A stretch of DNA of 32,175 nucleotides from Nocardia shimofusensis NBRC 100134 (GTDB lineage: Bacteria; Actinomycetota; Actinomycetes; Mycobacteriales; Mycobacteriaceae): contig NZ_BDBT01000041.1 of NCBI RefSeq assembly GCF_001613125.1, forward strand, positions 1 through 32,175. Direction: 5' to 3'. The position numbers and the translations under genes were made by a program. Shown piece after piece: positions 6,676 to 13,408 of the stretch. The notes under the pieces are model-generated. The model was given only the letters and a program-made list of their open reading frames with translations, had not been told where the DNA came from and made no database searches. Numbering within the stretch: the stretch's first letter is position 1; the number at the start of each line of letters is the position of its first letter.

Positions 6676-7560
6676 ATGAGCTTCGACGAACTCCGGACTC
6701 TGCTGGCCAGGCATGCGCGGCCGGATCAGACGACCGCGATCGACGGCCTGCACATAGCGAAGGTCGAGACTTCGGGTCCGCCCGCGACGGAGATGTCGGG
6801 CACCGTGCTGGCGGTTCTGGCCCAGGGGGCCAAACGCCTCGCCGCAGGCAACCAGGTGCACGAGTACCGGCCGGGCGACTACCTGGTCACCTCGATCGAC
6901 CTGCCGGTCACCGGCTCATTCCTCGGCGCGACCCCCGAGGCGCCTGCGCTCGGGTTCGCGCTCGTCCTGAATCCGTCGGCCATCGCCGACCTGCTTCTGG
7001 ACCTCGCCCCAGGCGACCTGCCCCGCACGCACCACAAACCGGCGCCCGCCATCACGGTCGGAGCCCTGACCGAAGAACTCCTCGATGCCGCCGTCCGTCT
7101 GCTCCGACTGCTCGACCACCCCCGCGACCAGGCGGTGCTGGCACCGATGATCAAGCGAGAGATCCTGTGGCGCCTGCTCACCGGCTCGCAGGGCGAGACT
7201 GTTCGCCAACTCGGCTCGGCCGAGAGCGGTCTGCACCACATCGCACGCGCGGTCCGCTGGATTCGCGATCACTACGCCGAACCATTCCGCGTCGCCGACC
7301 TTGCCGGGATGTCCGGCATGAGCCCGTCGGCCTTCTACCGCAATTTTCAAATCGTCACCGCGCAGAGCCCGATCCAGTTCCAGAAGCATCTCCGCCTCCG
7401 ACAGGCCCGTTTGCTCCTGCTCTCGAACACCCAGGACGTCACCACCGTCGCCCACCGCGTGGGTTATGAGAGCGCTTCCCAATTCAGCCGCGAATACCGC
7501 CGCATGTACGGCTCCACGCCGCGCGCCACCGCCACCCACGACCCGGTGCCCGCCGCATAG
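6676..7560 (+). CDS. AraC-family transcriptional regulator, 294 aa
   Basis: The N-terminal ~175 residues match the AraC_N ligand-binding region of the YqhC/DhaR-like class: LAVLAQGAKRLAAGNQVHEY, then YLVTSIDLPVTG with the typical 'P.lgf.l.l.' strand after it. The C-terminal ~95 residues form the two-helix-turn-helix DNA-binding domain. The first HTH is around VADLAGMSGMSPSAFYRNF, and the second ends in VGYESASQFSREYRRMYG, the classical AraC signature. Length is normal. It is transcribed divergently from the ABM-esterase operon across a 184-bp region with direct and inverted repeats, so it probably activates that operon in response to its substrate. No strong Shine-Dalgarno precedes the ATG at 6676. 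Confidence 0.9.
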   Translation: MSFDELRTLLARHARPDQTTAIDGLHIAKVETSGPPATEMSGTVLAVLAQGAKRLAAGNQVHEYRPGDYLVTSIDLPVTGSFLGATPEAPALGFALVLNPSAIADLLLDLAPGDLPRTHHKPAPAITVGALTEELLDAAVRLLRLLDHPRDQAVLAPMIKREILWRLLTGSQGETVRQLGSAESGLHHIARAVRWIRDHYAEPFRVADLAGMSGMSPSAFYRNFQIVTAQSPIQFQKHLRLRQARLLLLSNTQDVTTVAHRVGYESASQFSREYRRMYGSTPRATATHDPVPAA

Positions 7561-7687
7561 ATCGCCGACTTCTTCGTAATGGTGAGCCGCTGTCCGAATG
7601 CCGTCACCGGATGACCCGTCGGCTCCGGACGCCGGGCGCTCGGGGATAGGTCGCTGAATTGATCGCATCCAACCTCCGGGCCGGCAT

Positions 7688-8131
7688 CTAGTCGAAGAAG
7701 CCGTAGATCTTGCTGATTCGGCCCCGCTCGATCACCACGACATCCGCGCCCGTGGCTGTCGACGGGCCGTCGGCCGGGCCGAAGCTCCATCCGAAGTGCG
7801 CGACATCATGGTGGTTGCGCACCGCACCGAGGACGAAGACGGAGTCGGGGAACTGGCCCTGCCAGCCCGCGACATAGGTGTCGATCGCCGACCTGCCCTG
7901 AGCCGAGGTGTTGGGGTCGGCGTAGTACGCGTCGGGGGTGAAGACGTCGGCGCCGATCGACTGTCTGGTGTGCGGGTTCCGCTCGTTCCACACCGAGATA
8001 TACGCCGCCACCAGATCGACGACGGCGCCGCCGCTCTCCTCGACCAGGTGGGCCGTTCCGGCCGCGGGAGTGGCGAGCGCCGCGTCGTCCGGGCCGATGA
8101 TCGTCACGTCGAAATCCGAGGGGGAAGCCAT
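7688..8131 (-). CDS. SnoaL-like / NTF2-fold protein, 147 aa
   Basis: A small NTF2-like protein of the SnoaL/polyketide-cyclase-like class. Visible hallmarks are the helix-strand VVDLVAAYISVWNERNPHTR, the DVFTPDAYYADPN segment that normally lines the pocket, the GRSAIDTYVAGWQGQFPD turn, and a final strand with GRISKIYGFFD. ATG at 8131 is preferred to an upstream alternative at 8176, because the longer form would run through the divergent promoter. Members act as small-molecule isomerases, hydrolases or binding proteins, so no reaction can be assigned. It is divergent from a MerR regulator with only 44 bp between, so it is the probable target of that regulator. Confidence 0.8.
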   Translation of the reverse strand: MASPSDFDVTIIGPDDAALATPAAGTAHLVEESGGAVVDLVAAYISVWNERNPHTRQSIGADVFTPDAYYADPNTSAQGRSAIDTYVAGWQGQFPDSVFVLGAVRNHHDVAHFGWSFGPADGPSTATGADVVVIERGRISKIYGFFD

Positions 8132-8147
8132 AGCACCATGGTGAACG

Positions 8148-8169
8148 TTGACACCGGTATGAAGGTCAA
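8148..8169. promoter_or_regulatory. Dyad in the MerR/SnoaL intergenic region
   Basis: TTGAC (8148-8152) and GTCAA (8165-8169) form a symmetric dyad separated by 12 bp, centred in the 44-bp gap between the divergent start codons. The left arm also reads as a TTGACA -35 box on the plus strand. MerR-family operators typically lie inside the promoter spacer, so this is the likely binding site of the adjacent regulator. Confidence 0.55.
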
Positions 8170-8175
8170 GGAGCA

Positions 8176-8580
8176 ATGGTGCATATCGGAGAGCTGAGCC
8201 GTCGTAGTGGAGTCAAGGCCCACCAGCTGCGGTACTACGAAGCACAAGGACTGCTGGAGCCGGACCGCACCACGGCCGGATACCGTGTGTACGACCAGTC
8301 GGATGTCGTGAAGGTGAAGCAGATTCGGCACCTCCTCGATGCCGGACTGTCGACCGAGGACATCGCCTACCTACTGCCGTGCGCGATCGGAGAAACCCCC
8401 GAACTCGTCGGCTGCCCCGAGCTGCTGACAGCCATGCGGACCCGGCTGCGTCGCTTGGACGAACAGATGGACACGCTGACCCGCTCCCGCGAGGCGCTGA
8501 CGCGCTATATCGACGAAGCCGCGCGAATCGGCGGCGAGACCTATGGCCCCTTCGGTGCGACCGCCCCGGCTCCGGCCTGA
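8176..8580 (+). CDS. MerR-family transcriptional regulator, 134 aa
   Basis: The N-terminal winged HTH is complete: MVHIGELSRRSGVKAHQLRYYEAQGLLEPDRTT at the start, then AGYRVYDQSDVVKVKQIRHLLDAG (quoted here as two short stretches of one domain, residues 1-58). The dimerising antiparallel coiled coil follows (LLTAMRTRLRRLDEQMDTLTRSREAL). The C-terminal tail is short and lacks the Cys cluster of metal sensors; a single pair of cysteines sits at residues 69 and 80, before the coiled coil. The sensed signal is unknown. ATG at 8176 has AAGGAG very close upstream, so a shorter leader may be used. It is divergent from the SnoaL-like gene. Confidence 0.9.
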   Translation: MVHIGELSRRSGVKAHQLRYYEAQGLLEPDRTTAGYRVYDQSDVVKVKQIRHLLDAGLSTEDIAYLLPCAIGETPELVGCPELLTAMRTRLRRLDEQMDTLTRSREALTRYIDEAARIGGETYGPFGATAPAPA

Positions 8581-8627
8581 CTGAGCAAGCCCCGCCTGGT
8601 TCCGCCCGGGAATCGCCGGGACAAGTC

Positions 8628-8656
8628 CTGTCCGGACGACACTCCGAGCCGGACAG
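8628..8656. terminator. Hairpin downstream of the MerR gene
   Basis: CTGTCCGG (8628-8635) and CCGGACAG (8649-8656) form an 8-bp stem around a 13-nt loop, 48 bp after the merR stop. It may end the MerR transcript before the small membrane-protein gene at 8739. Confidence 0.4.
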
Positions 8657-8738
8657 TTCGCCCACCGCTGCCGGAAGCTCGGGCGCGTATCGGCAAGAAT
8701 GGCGACGACGCCGCAACTGTTCGAGAAAAGAGGTCACC

Positions 8739-8975
8739 GTGGCGAAGCGGAAGTGGAAAGACCTGAGCGTTCGTAGCCGCAGGCTGATCGTGGTCACAAC
8801 GGTGCTCGAAGCAATACTGAAGATCGCGGCACTGGTGGATATCGCTCGCCGTCCGGAGGCGGAGATTCGCGGCTCCAAGCGGAAGTGGGCGACGGCGGTC
8901 GTGCTGGTGAACTCGGTGGGCGCCGTGCCGCTCGCCTACTTCCTGTTCGGCCGTCGGCCGTCGAGCAAAGGCTGA
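8739..8975 (+). CDS. Small two-helix membrane protein, 78 aa
   Basis: GTG at 8739 is preceded by AGAGG. The protein has a basic N-terminus (AKRKWKDLSVRSRR), a first hydrophobic helix (LIVVTTVLEAILKIAALVDI, residues 16-35), a polar connector with RPEAEIRGSKRKW, and a second helix (AVVLVNSVGAVPLAYFLFG). This layout, with the WxxxVVxVNxxG...FLFGRR end, is that of the small PLDc_N-like membrane proteins common in actinomycetes. Their function is unknown. It appears to be a monocistronic gene, convergent with the TetR gene. Confidence 0.7.
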   Translation: MAKRKWKDLSVRSRRLIVVTTVLEAILKIAALVDIARRPEAEIRGSKRKWATAVVLVNSVGAVPLAYFLFGRRPSSKG

Positions 8976-9015
8976 CGATCTCATCGGTGCGGCAGGCGTC
9001 GCGCGGATACGCCGA

Positions 9016-9666
9016 TCAGCCGATGGTGGGCGCCGCGGCGCCAAGAGCCTCGGCGAGAGCGGGTTCCAACGAGCCCGCCAGGCTGATCAGCGAGTCGACC
9101 AGCAGGTCGACCAGTTCATCGCGGGTGACGGGCTCGGTGCGCAGCCAGGTGAGGGTGGTCTCCTCGACGAAGGCGATCCAGCCCCGCATCCCGAGCAGGA
9201 GCCGGGGGCGGTTTTCCTCGGCGACGGGGACCGGCAATTCGGTCAGCAGCAGTTCGACGACGGCGGCGCGGGTGGCGTCGACCAGCGGGCCCAATTCGGG
9301 GTCGACGCTGGTGGGTCCGCGCAGCAGGGCCAGGTACGAGCTGCGGTTCTCGGAGACGTATTCGATGTAGCGGGCGATGGAATCGCGCACCATCTCGGGG
9401 ATGGACAGGGCGCGGTCGGGGGTGAGGCGGGCCAGGAGTTCGGCGTTGGCGTGGCCGACGACGGCGCGCTGGAAGTCCCGCTTGGTGGGGAAATAGTGGA
9501 AGAGCAGGCCCCGGGAGATGCCGGCTTCGGTGGCGATCTCGCTGATCGAGATCTCCTCGATCGTCCGTTCGCCGAGCATCTTCGCGCCCAACGCGATCAG
9601 TTGGCTACGCCGTTCGTCCGGGCTGAGCCGGATCCTTTTGGCCCTGTCGCCGGATTGCACGCTCAC
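9016..9666 (-). CDS. TetR-family transcriptional regulator, 216 aa
   Basis: The N-terminal TetR HTH spans about residues 18-65: ISISEIATEAGISRGLLFHY is the helix-turn-helix, followed by FPTKRDFQRAVV. The all-helical C-terminal half is the ligand pocket, with the VEETTLTWL segment seen in many lipid- or ketone-responsive members. The GTG start at 9666 sits 7 nt after a minus-strand TAAGAT, which suggests a leaderless mRNA. It is divergent from the Baeyer-Villiger monooxygenase gene across 68 bp with a long imperfect palindrome, so it almost certainly represses both itself and that operon, with a ketone, ester or acyl-CoA as likely inducer. Confidence 0.9.
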   Translation of the reverse strand: MSVQSGDRAKRIRLSPDERRSQLIALGAKMLGERTIEEISISEIATEAGISRGLLFHYFPTKRDFQRAVVGHANAELLARLTPDRALSIPEMVRDSIARYIEYVSENRSSYLALLRGPTSVDPELGPLVDATRAAVVELLLTELPVPVAEENRPRLLLGMRGWIAFVEETTLTWLRTEPVTRDELVDLLVDSLISLAGSLEPALAEALGAAAPTIG

Positions 9667-9673
9667 GCGATCA

Positions 9674-9679
9674 TCTTAC
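9674..9679 (-). promoter_or_regulatory. Leaderless -10 box of the TetR gene
   Basis: On the minus strand TAAGAT ends 7 nt before the GTG start at 9666, the spacing expected for actinobacterial leaderless transcripts. It overlaps the left arm of the operator palindrome, consistent with autorepression. Confidence 0.5.
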
Positions 9680-9715
9680 TGAACGTCGCTCAATACTGTT
9701 GACTCACGCTCAGTA
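9677..9715. promoter_or_regulatory. Putative TetR operator
   Basis: TACTGAACGTCGCTCA (9677-9692) and TGACTCACGCTCAGTA (9700-9715) are inverted copies matching at 12 of 16 positions around a 7-bp centre. It fills the gap between the divergent TetR and monooxygenase promoters, which makes it the expected operator. Confidence 0.65.
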
Positions 9716-9721
9716 GCGCCG

Positions 9722-9727
9722 TAATCT
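9722..9727 (+). promoter_or_regulatory. Leaderless -10 box of the monooxygenase operon
   Basis: TAATCT lies 7 nt before the ATG at 9735 and no Shine-Dalgarno is visible, so the transcript probably starts at the start codon. It lies just outside the right arm of the putative operator. Confidence 0.55.
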
Positions 9728-9734
9728 GCATTAC

Positions 9735-11366
9735 ATGAGTCGCAAGGTTACAGACAATGCCGTCGTGACAGACACTGCCGTCGAGCCGATCGCAGCCGTC
9801 GATGACCGACCGCGCACGCCCCGGCATGTCAAGACGATCATCATCGGCAGCGGATTCGCCGGCCTCGGCCTGGCGATCAAGCTGAAGCAGCAGGGCCGGA
9901 CCGATTATCTGGTCCTCGAGCGCGGCAGCGACGTCGGCGGCACCTGGCGCGACAACACCTACCCCGGCGCGGCCTGCGACGTGCCCTCGCACCTGTACTC
10001 GTACTCCTTCGCGCTCAACCCGAACTGGTCGCGCTCGTTCTCCCGGCAGGGCGAGATCCAGTCCTACATCCGCTCGGTCGCCGAGAAGTACGACGTGCTC
10101 GACAAGCACCTGTTCGACTGCGACGTCACCGGCGCGCGCTGGAACGCCGACACCGCCCGGTGGGAGATCACCTCCAACCGCGGCGACTTCACCGCCGATA
10201 CCGTGGTCTCGGCGGTCGGCGCGCTGTGCGAGCCGAATCTGCCCGATATCAAGGGCATCAACAGCTTCGAAGGCGAGATCTTCCATTCCGCGCGCTGGAA
10301 CCACGACGCCGTGCTCGACGGCAAGCGGGTCGCGGTCATCGGCACCGGCGCCTCGGCGATCCAGATCGTGCCCTCCATCGCGCCGCGCGTCGCGCATCTG
10401 GACCTCTACCAGCGCACCGCGCCGTGGCTGCTGCCGCGCTTCGACCGGCCCTACACGCTGCCGGAACGGCTGGCGTTCAAGCACATTCCCGGCGTGCAGC
10501 GGCTCTCGCGCGCGGCGATCTACGCGGCGCGTGAGACCCAGGTGGTGGGCTTGGCCAAGTTCCCCGCGCTGATGCAGGGCTTCGAACTGCTGTCGAAAGC
10601 CAAGTTGCGGATGGAGATCCGGGATCCGGAGCTGCGCCGCAAGGTCACTCCGAACTACCGCATCGGCTGCAAGCGCATGCTGATCTCCAACGACTACTAC
10701 CCGGCGCTGGACCGCGACAACGTCGATGTGATCACCGAGGGCATCAAGGAGATCCGGCCGCACTCGATCGTCACCGCCGACGGCACCGAACGCGAGATCG
10801 ACGCCCTGATCGTGGCGACCGGCTTCCACGTCACCGACTCCCCCACCTACGAGACCGTCGTCGGCAAGGACGGGCGCACGCTCAGCGAGGTCTTCGACGA
10901 CATCGGCCAGCAGGGCTACAAGGGTTCGGCCATCGCCAACTTCCCCAACATGTTCTTCCTGCTCGGCCCGAACGTCGGGCTCGGCCACACCTCAATGGTG
11001 TACATGATCGAATCGCAGATCAATTACATCGCCGACGCGCTGGCCACCGTCGACCGTCTCGGGCTGCGCACGGTGGAGGTGCGCCGGGAAGCGCAGGACC
11101 AGTACAACAGGGAGCTCCAGAGCAAGCTGGGCGCCTCGGTCTGGAACACCGGCGGCTGCGCCAGCTGGTACCTGGACAAGCACGGCAACAACACCACGTT
11201 GTGGCCCGATTTCACCTTCCGTTTCCGCAATATCACCAGGCGCTTCGACATGACGGCTTACCTGACGAGCGCCGCTGACCCGAAGAGCACCACCGCGACG
11301 CCGAGCACTGCTTCGAAGCCGGAGCCGGTCGCCGCGTCCGCCGATCCGAAAGTTGTCCAGCCATGA
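9735..11366 (+). CDS. Baeyer-Villiger-type flavin monooxygenase, 543 aa
   Basis: A class B FAD/NADPH monooxygenase, expected to insert oxygen next to a ketone carbonyl to give an ester or lactone (some members oxidise sulfur). FAD-binding GSGFAG is at residues 38-43, GGTWRDNTYPGAACDVPS at 68-85, the Baeyer-Villiger fingerprint FxGxxxHxxxW at 178-188, and the NADPH-binding GTGASAIQ at 203-210. VATGFH and the final NTGGCASWYLD segment are also typical. It resembles mycobacterial members of the Rv3049c/EthA group. An extra ~30-residue N-terminus and an Ala/Thr/Pro-rich C-terminal tail flank the core. Its TGA overlaps the ATG of the SDR gene, so the two are translationally coupled. Confidence 0.93.
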   Translation: MSRKVTDNAVVTDTAVEPIAAVDDRPRTPRHVKTIIIGSGFAGLGLAIKLKQQGRTDYLVLERGSDVGGTWRDNTYPGAACDVPSHLYSYSFALNPNWSRSFSRQGEIQSYIRSVAEKYDVLDKHLFDCDVTGARWNADTARWEITSNRGDFTADTVVSAVGALCEPNLPDIKGINSFEGEIFHSARWNHDAVLDGKRVAVIGTGASAIQIVPSIAPRVAHLDLYQRTAPWLLPRFDRPYTLPERLAFKHIPGVQRLSRAAIYAARETQVVGLAKFPALMQGFELLSKAKLRMEIRDPELRRKVTPNYRIGCKRMLISNDYYPALDRDNVDVITEGIKEIRPHSIVTADGTEREIDALIVATGFHVTDSPTYETVVGKDGRTLSEVFDDIGQQGYKGSAIANFPNMFFLLGPNVGLGHTSMVYMIESQINYIADALATVDRLGLRTVEVRREAQDQYNRELQSKLGASVWNTGGCASWYLDKHGNNTTLWPDFTFRFRNITRRFDMTAYLTSAADPKSTTATPSTASKPEPVAASADPKVVQP

Positions 11367-12196
11367 GTAACAAAGACGCCTACTTCCGCAACAAGGTCTG
11401 TGTCATCACCGGCGCGGGCTCCGGCATCGGCCGCGCGCTGGCCGAGGCACTGGCGAGCAAGGGCGCGAAACTGGCGCTCTCCGATGTCGATGTCGAGGGA
11501 CTGGCCGAGACCGTGAAGCGCTGCCAGGGCTATGGCGCGCAGGTGAAGTCGGATCGGCTCGACGTGACCGAGCGCGAGAACGTCCTGCTCTACGCCGACG
11601 CGGTGAAGGAGCACTTCGGTGTGGTGCATCAGGTCTACAACAACGCCGGCATCGCCTTCCACGGCGAGGTGACCCGGACCGAGTTCAAAGACATCGAACG
11701 CGTCATGGACGTCGACTTCTGGGGCGTCGTCAACGGCACCAAGGCGTTCCTGCCGATGCTCATCGAGTCCGGCGACGGTCACGTGATCAACGTGTCGAGC
11801 CTTTTCGGCCTGATCGCGGTGCCCGGCCAGGCCGCCTACAACTCGGCCAAGTTCGCGGTACGCGGATTCACCGAGGCACTGCGCCAGGAGATGCTCATCG
11901 CCAAGTCGCCGGTCAAGGTGACCTGTGTGCATCCGGGCGGCATCAAGACCGCCGTGGCCCGCAACGCCACCTACGCCGAGGGCATCGACGCGCGCGCCAC
12001 CGCCGCGCAGTTCGACAAGAAGATGGCGATCCACACCCCGGAGATGGCGGCCGAGACGATCCTGAACGGCGTGGCCCGTGGTGAGGGCCGAGTGCTGATC
12101 GGCTGGGAAGCCAAGCTGCTCGACCTGTTCGTGCGCGTCACCGCCTCCGGGTATCAGCGCATCGCCGCCATGGTGTCCGGTCGCTTCCTGCCCTGA
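11363..12196 (+). CDS. Short-chain dehydrogenase/reductase, 277 aa
   Basis: A classical SDR. NAD(P)-binding TGAGSGIG is at residues 16-23, the structural NNAG at 93-96, and the catalytic Ser at 145/146 with Tyr159 and Lys163 in AAYNSAKFA. Asp41 at the end of the second strand suggests NAD preference. The start overlaps the stop of the monooxygenase gene by 4 nt. In the operon it probably oxidises a secondary alcohol to the ketone used by the monooxygenase, or acts on the alcohol released by the esterase. The C-terminal 30 residues (LLDLFVRVTASGYQRIAAM) are more hydrophobic than usual and may help membrane association. Confidence 0.93.
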   Translation: MSNKDAYFRNKVCVITGAGSGIGRALAEALASKGAKLALSDVDVEGLAETVKRCQGYGAQVKSDRLDVTERENVLLYADAVKEHFGVVHQVYNNAGIAFHGEVTRTEFKDIERVMDVDFWGVVNGTKAFLPMLIESGDGHVINVSSLFGLIAVPGQAAYNSAKFAVRGFTEALRQEMLIAKSPVKVTCVHPGGIKTAVARNATYAEGIDARATAAQFDKKMAIHTPEMAAETILNGVARGEGRVLIGWEAKLLDLFVRVTASGYQRIAAMVSGRFLP

Positions 12197-12230
12197 GCGA
12201 CCGGTTCGCCCGTCCCGCCCGCACTCGACC

Positions 12231-12260
12231 GCCGGGCTCGGCCTGATCGCCGAGCCCGGC
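12231..12260. terminator. Strong hairpin after the SDR gene
   Basis: GCCGGGCTCGGC (12231-12242) and its exact complement (12249-12260) form a 12-bp GC-rich stem with a 6-nt loop, 35 bp after the SDR stop. It would end or attenuate the monooxygenase-SDR transcript before the esterase gene. The rest of the 207-bp gap shows no gene. Confidence 0.65.
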
Positions 12261-12403
12261 GTCGCCGCGACCTGCCCGCGCCGAACCGCGCGAATTCACC
12301 AGCGCCCAGTCGTCGGCCGCGCATCATCGCATCGGGCTGCACGAGATCGGCGAACCCGTGCACATCACCCTCTTACTTCCCCCGTACGAACGGAGCCAGA
12401 CCT

Positions 12404-13318
12404 GTGCGTGATCTCGATATTCCGCTGCCCGTAATGCGGGCGGTGCTGTCCCCGCTGTACCGGGTGCTGATGCACCACCGGATGCCCCTCACCGCGCAGC
12501 GCGCGATCAGTGACGTCGTCGCGCGCGTCCAGTTCGTGCCGGCGAACACCACGGTCACGCCGCTGCGGCTGGGCGGCCGACCGGCGGAACGGCTGACCGC
12601 GGGCACGTCGGCCCCGGAGACCGCCGTGCTCTACCTGCACGGCGGCGGCTACACCATCGGCTCGCTGACCACCCACCGCTCGCTGGCCGCGCGCCTGGCC
12701 CACGAGACCGGCGCGGCGGTCTACCAGCTCGACTACCGGCTCGCGCCCGAACACCCCTACCCCGCAGCGCTCGACGACGCCACGGCGGCCTTCGACGACC
12801 TCCTCGAAGCCGGGTACTCCCCGGAGCGGATCGCCGTCGCCGGTGACTCGGCCGGTGGCGGGCTGAGTCTGGCGACCGCGCAGCGCCTGATCGCCCAGCG
12901 CGGGGTGGCGCCGGGCGCGCTCGGGCTGATCGCGCCGTGGGTGGATCCGGCCGGACCCGTCACGGGAGACCGCGATCTGGTGGTGAACCGGTGGTGGTCG
13001 AACCGGTGCGCCGCCGACTACCTCGGCGCGGGCGATCCGCAGGCCACCGGCTACGCACCGCTGCACGGCCCGATGGCCGGATTACCACCGAGCTACGTTC
13101 AAGCGGATACCGGTGAATTGCTGTATAAGCAGTGCGTAGAGTTGGTATCGGCACTGCGTGAAGCCGGCGTGAGCGTACGGTTCAGCGAAACTGACGGGCT
13201 GTGGCATGTCGCCCAGCTACAGGCTTCGCTGACCATACCCGCGGCGGCTGCTGTGCGCGAACTGTCGGCGTTCCTTCGGGCGGCACTGCAACCGGTGAGC
13301 ACACGCGACCTCGGTTGA
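12404..13318 (+). CDS. Alpha/beta hydrolase, LipR-like HSL-family esterase, 304 aa
   Basis: HSL-family carboxylesterase. Oxyanion-hole HGGG is at residues 79-82, the signature YRLAPEHPYPAA at 111-122, nucleophile elbow GDSAG at 147-151 (Ser149), the probable acid at Asp235 and the base His268 in GLWHVAQL. The GTG start at 12404 has GGAG 8 nt upstream. Length matches mycobacterial LipR (about 308 aa). Sitting after a Baeyer-Villiger monooxygenase and an SDR, it is well placed to hydrolyse the ester product, although a hairpin separates it from them and it may have its own promoter. It is not closely similar to the esterase at 5173-6138. Confidence 0.92.
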   Translation: MRDLDIPLPVMRAVLSPLYRVLMHHRMPLTAQRAISDVVARVQFVPANTTVTPLRLGGRPAERLTAGTSAPETAVLYLHGGGYTIGSLTTHRSLAARLAHETGAAVYQLDYRLAPEHPYPAALDDATAAFDDLLEAGYSPERIAVAGDSAGGGLSLATAQRLIAQRGVAPGALGLIAPWVDPAGPVTGDRDLVVNRWWSNRCAADYLGAGDPQATGYAPLHGPMAGLPPSYVQADTGELLYKQCVELVSALREAGVSVRFSETDGLWHVAQLQASLTIPAAAAVRELSAFLRAALQPVSTRDLG

Positions 13319-13383
13319 TCCGTCGAGCCGGATTGCGGCGGCCGGGCAGACACCACGCGGCGAGGTGTCGTAGATTACTTGCG

Positions 13384-13391
13384 AGTTAACT
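13384..13391. promoter_or_regulatory. Palindrome in the acyl-CoA synthetase leader
   Basis: AGTTAACT is an AT-rich 8-bp perfect palindrome 17 bp before the ATG at 13409, in otherwise GC-rich DNA. It follows a TAGATT that could be a -10 box. A short site like this could be part of a fatty-acid-responsive operator; support is positional only. Confidence 0.25.
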
Positions 13392-13408
13392 AACGTGGAA
13401 GGGCACTG

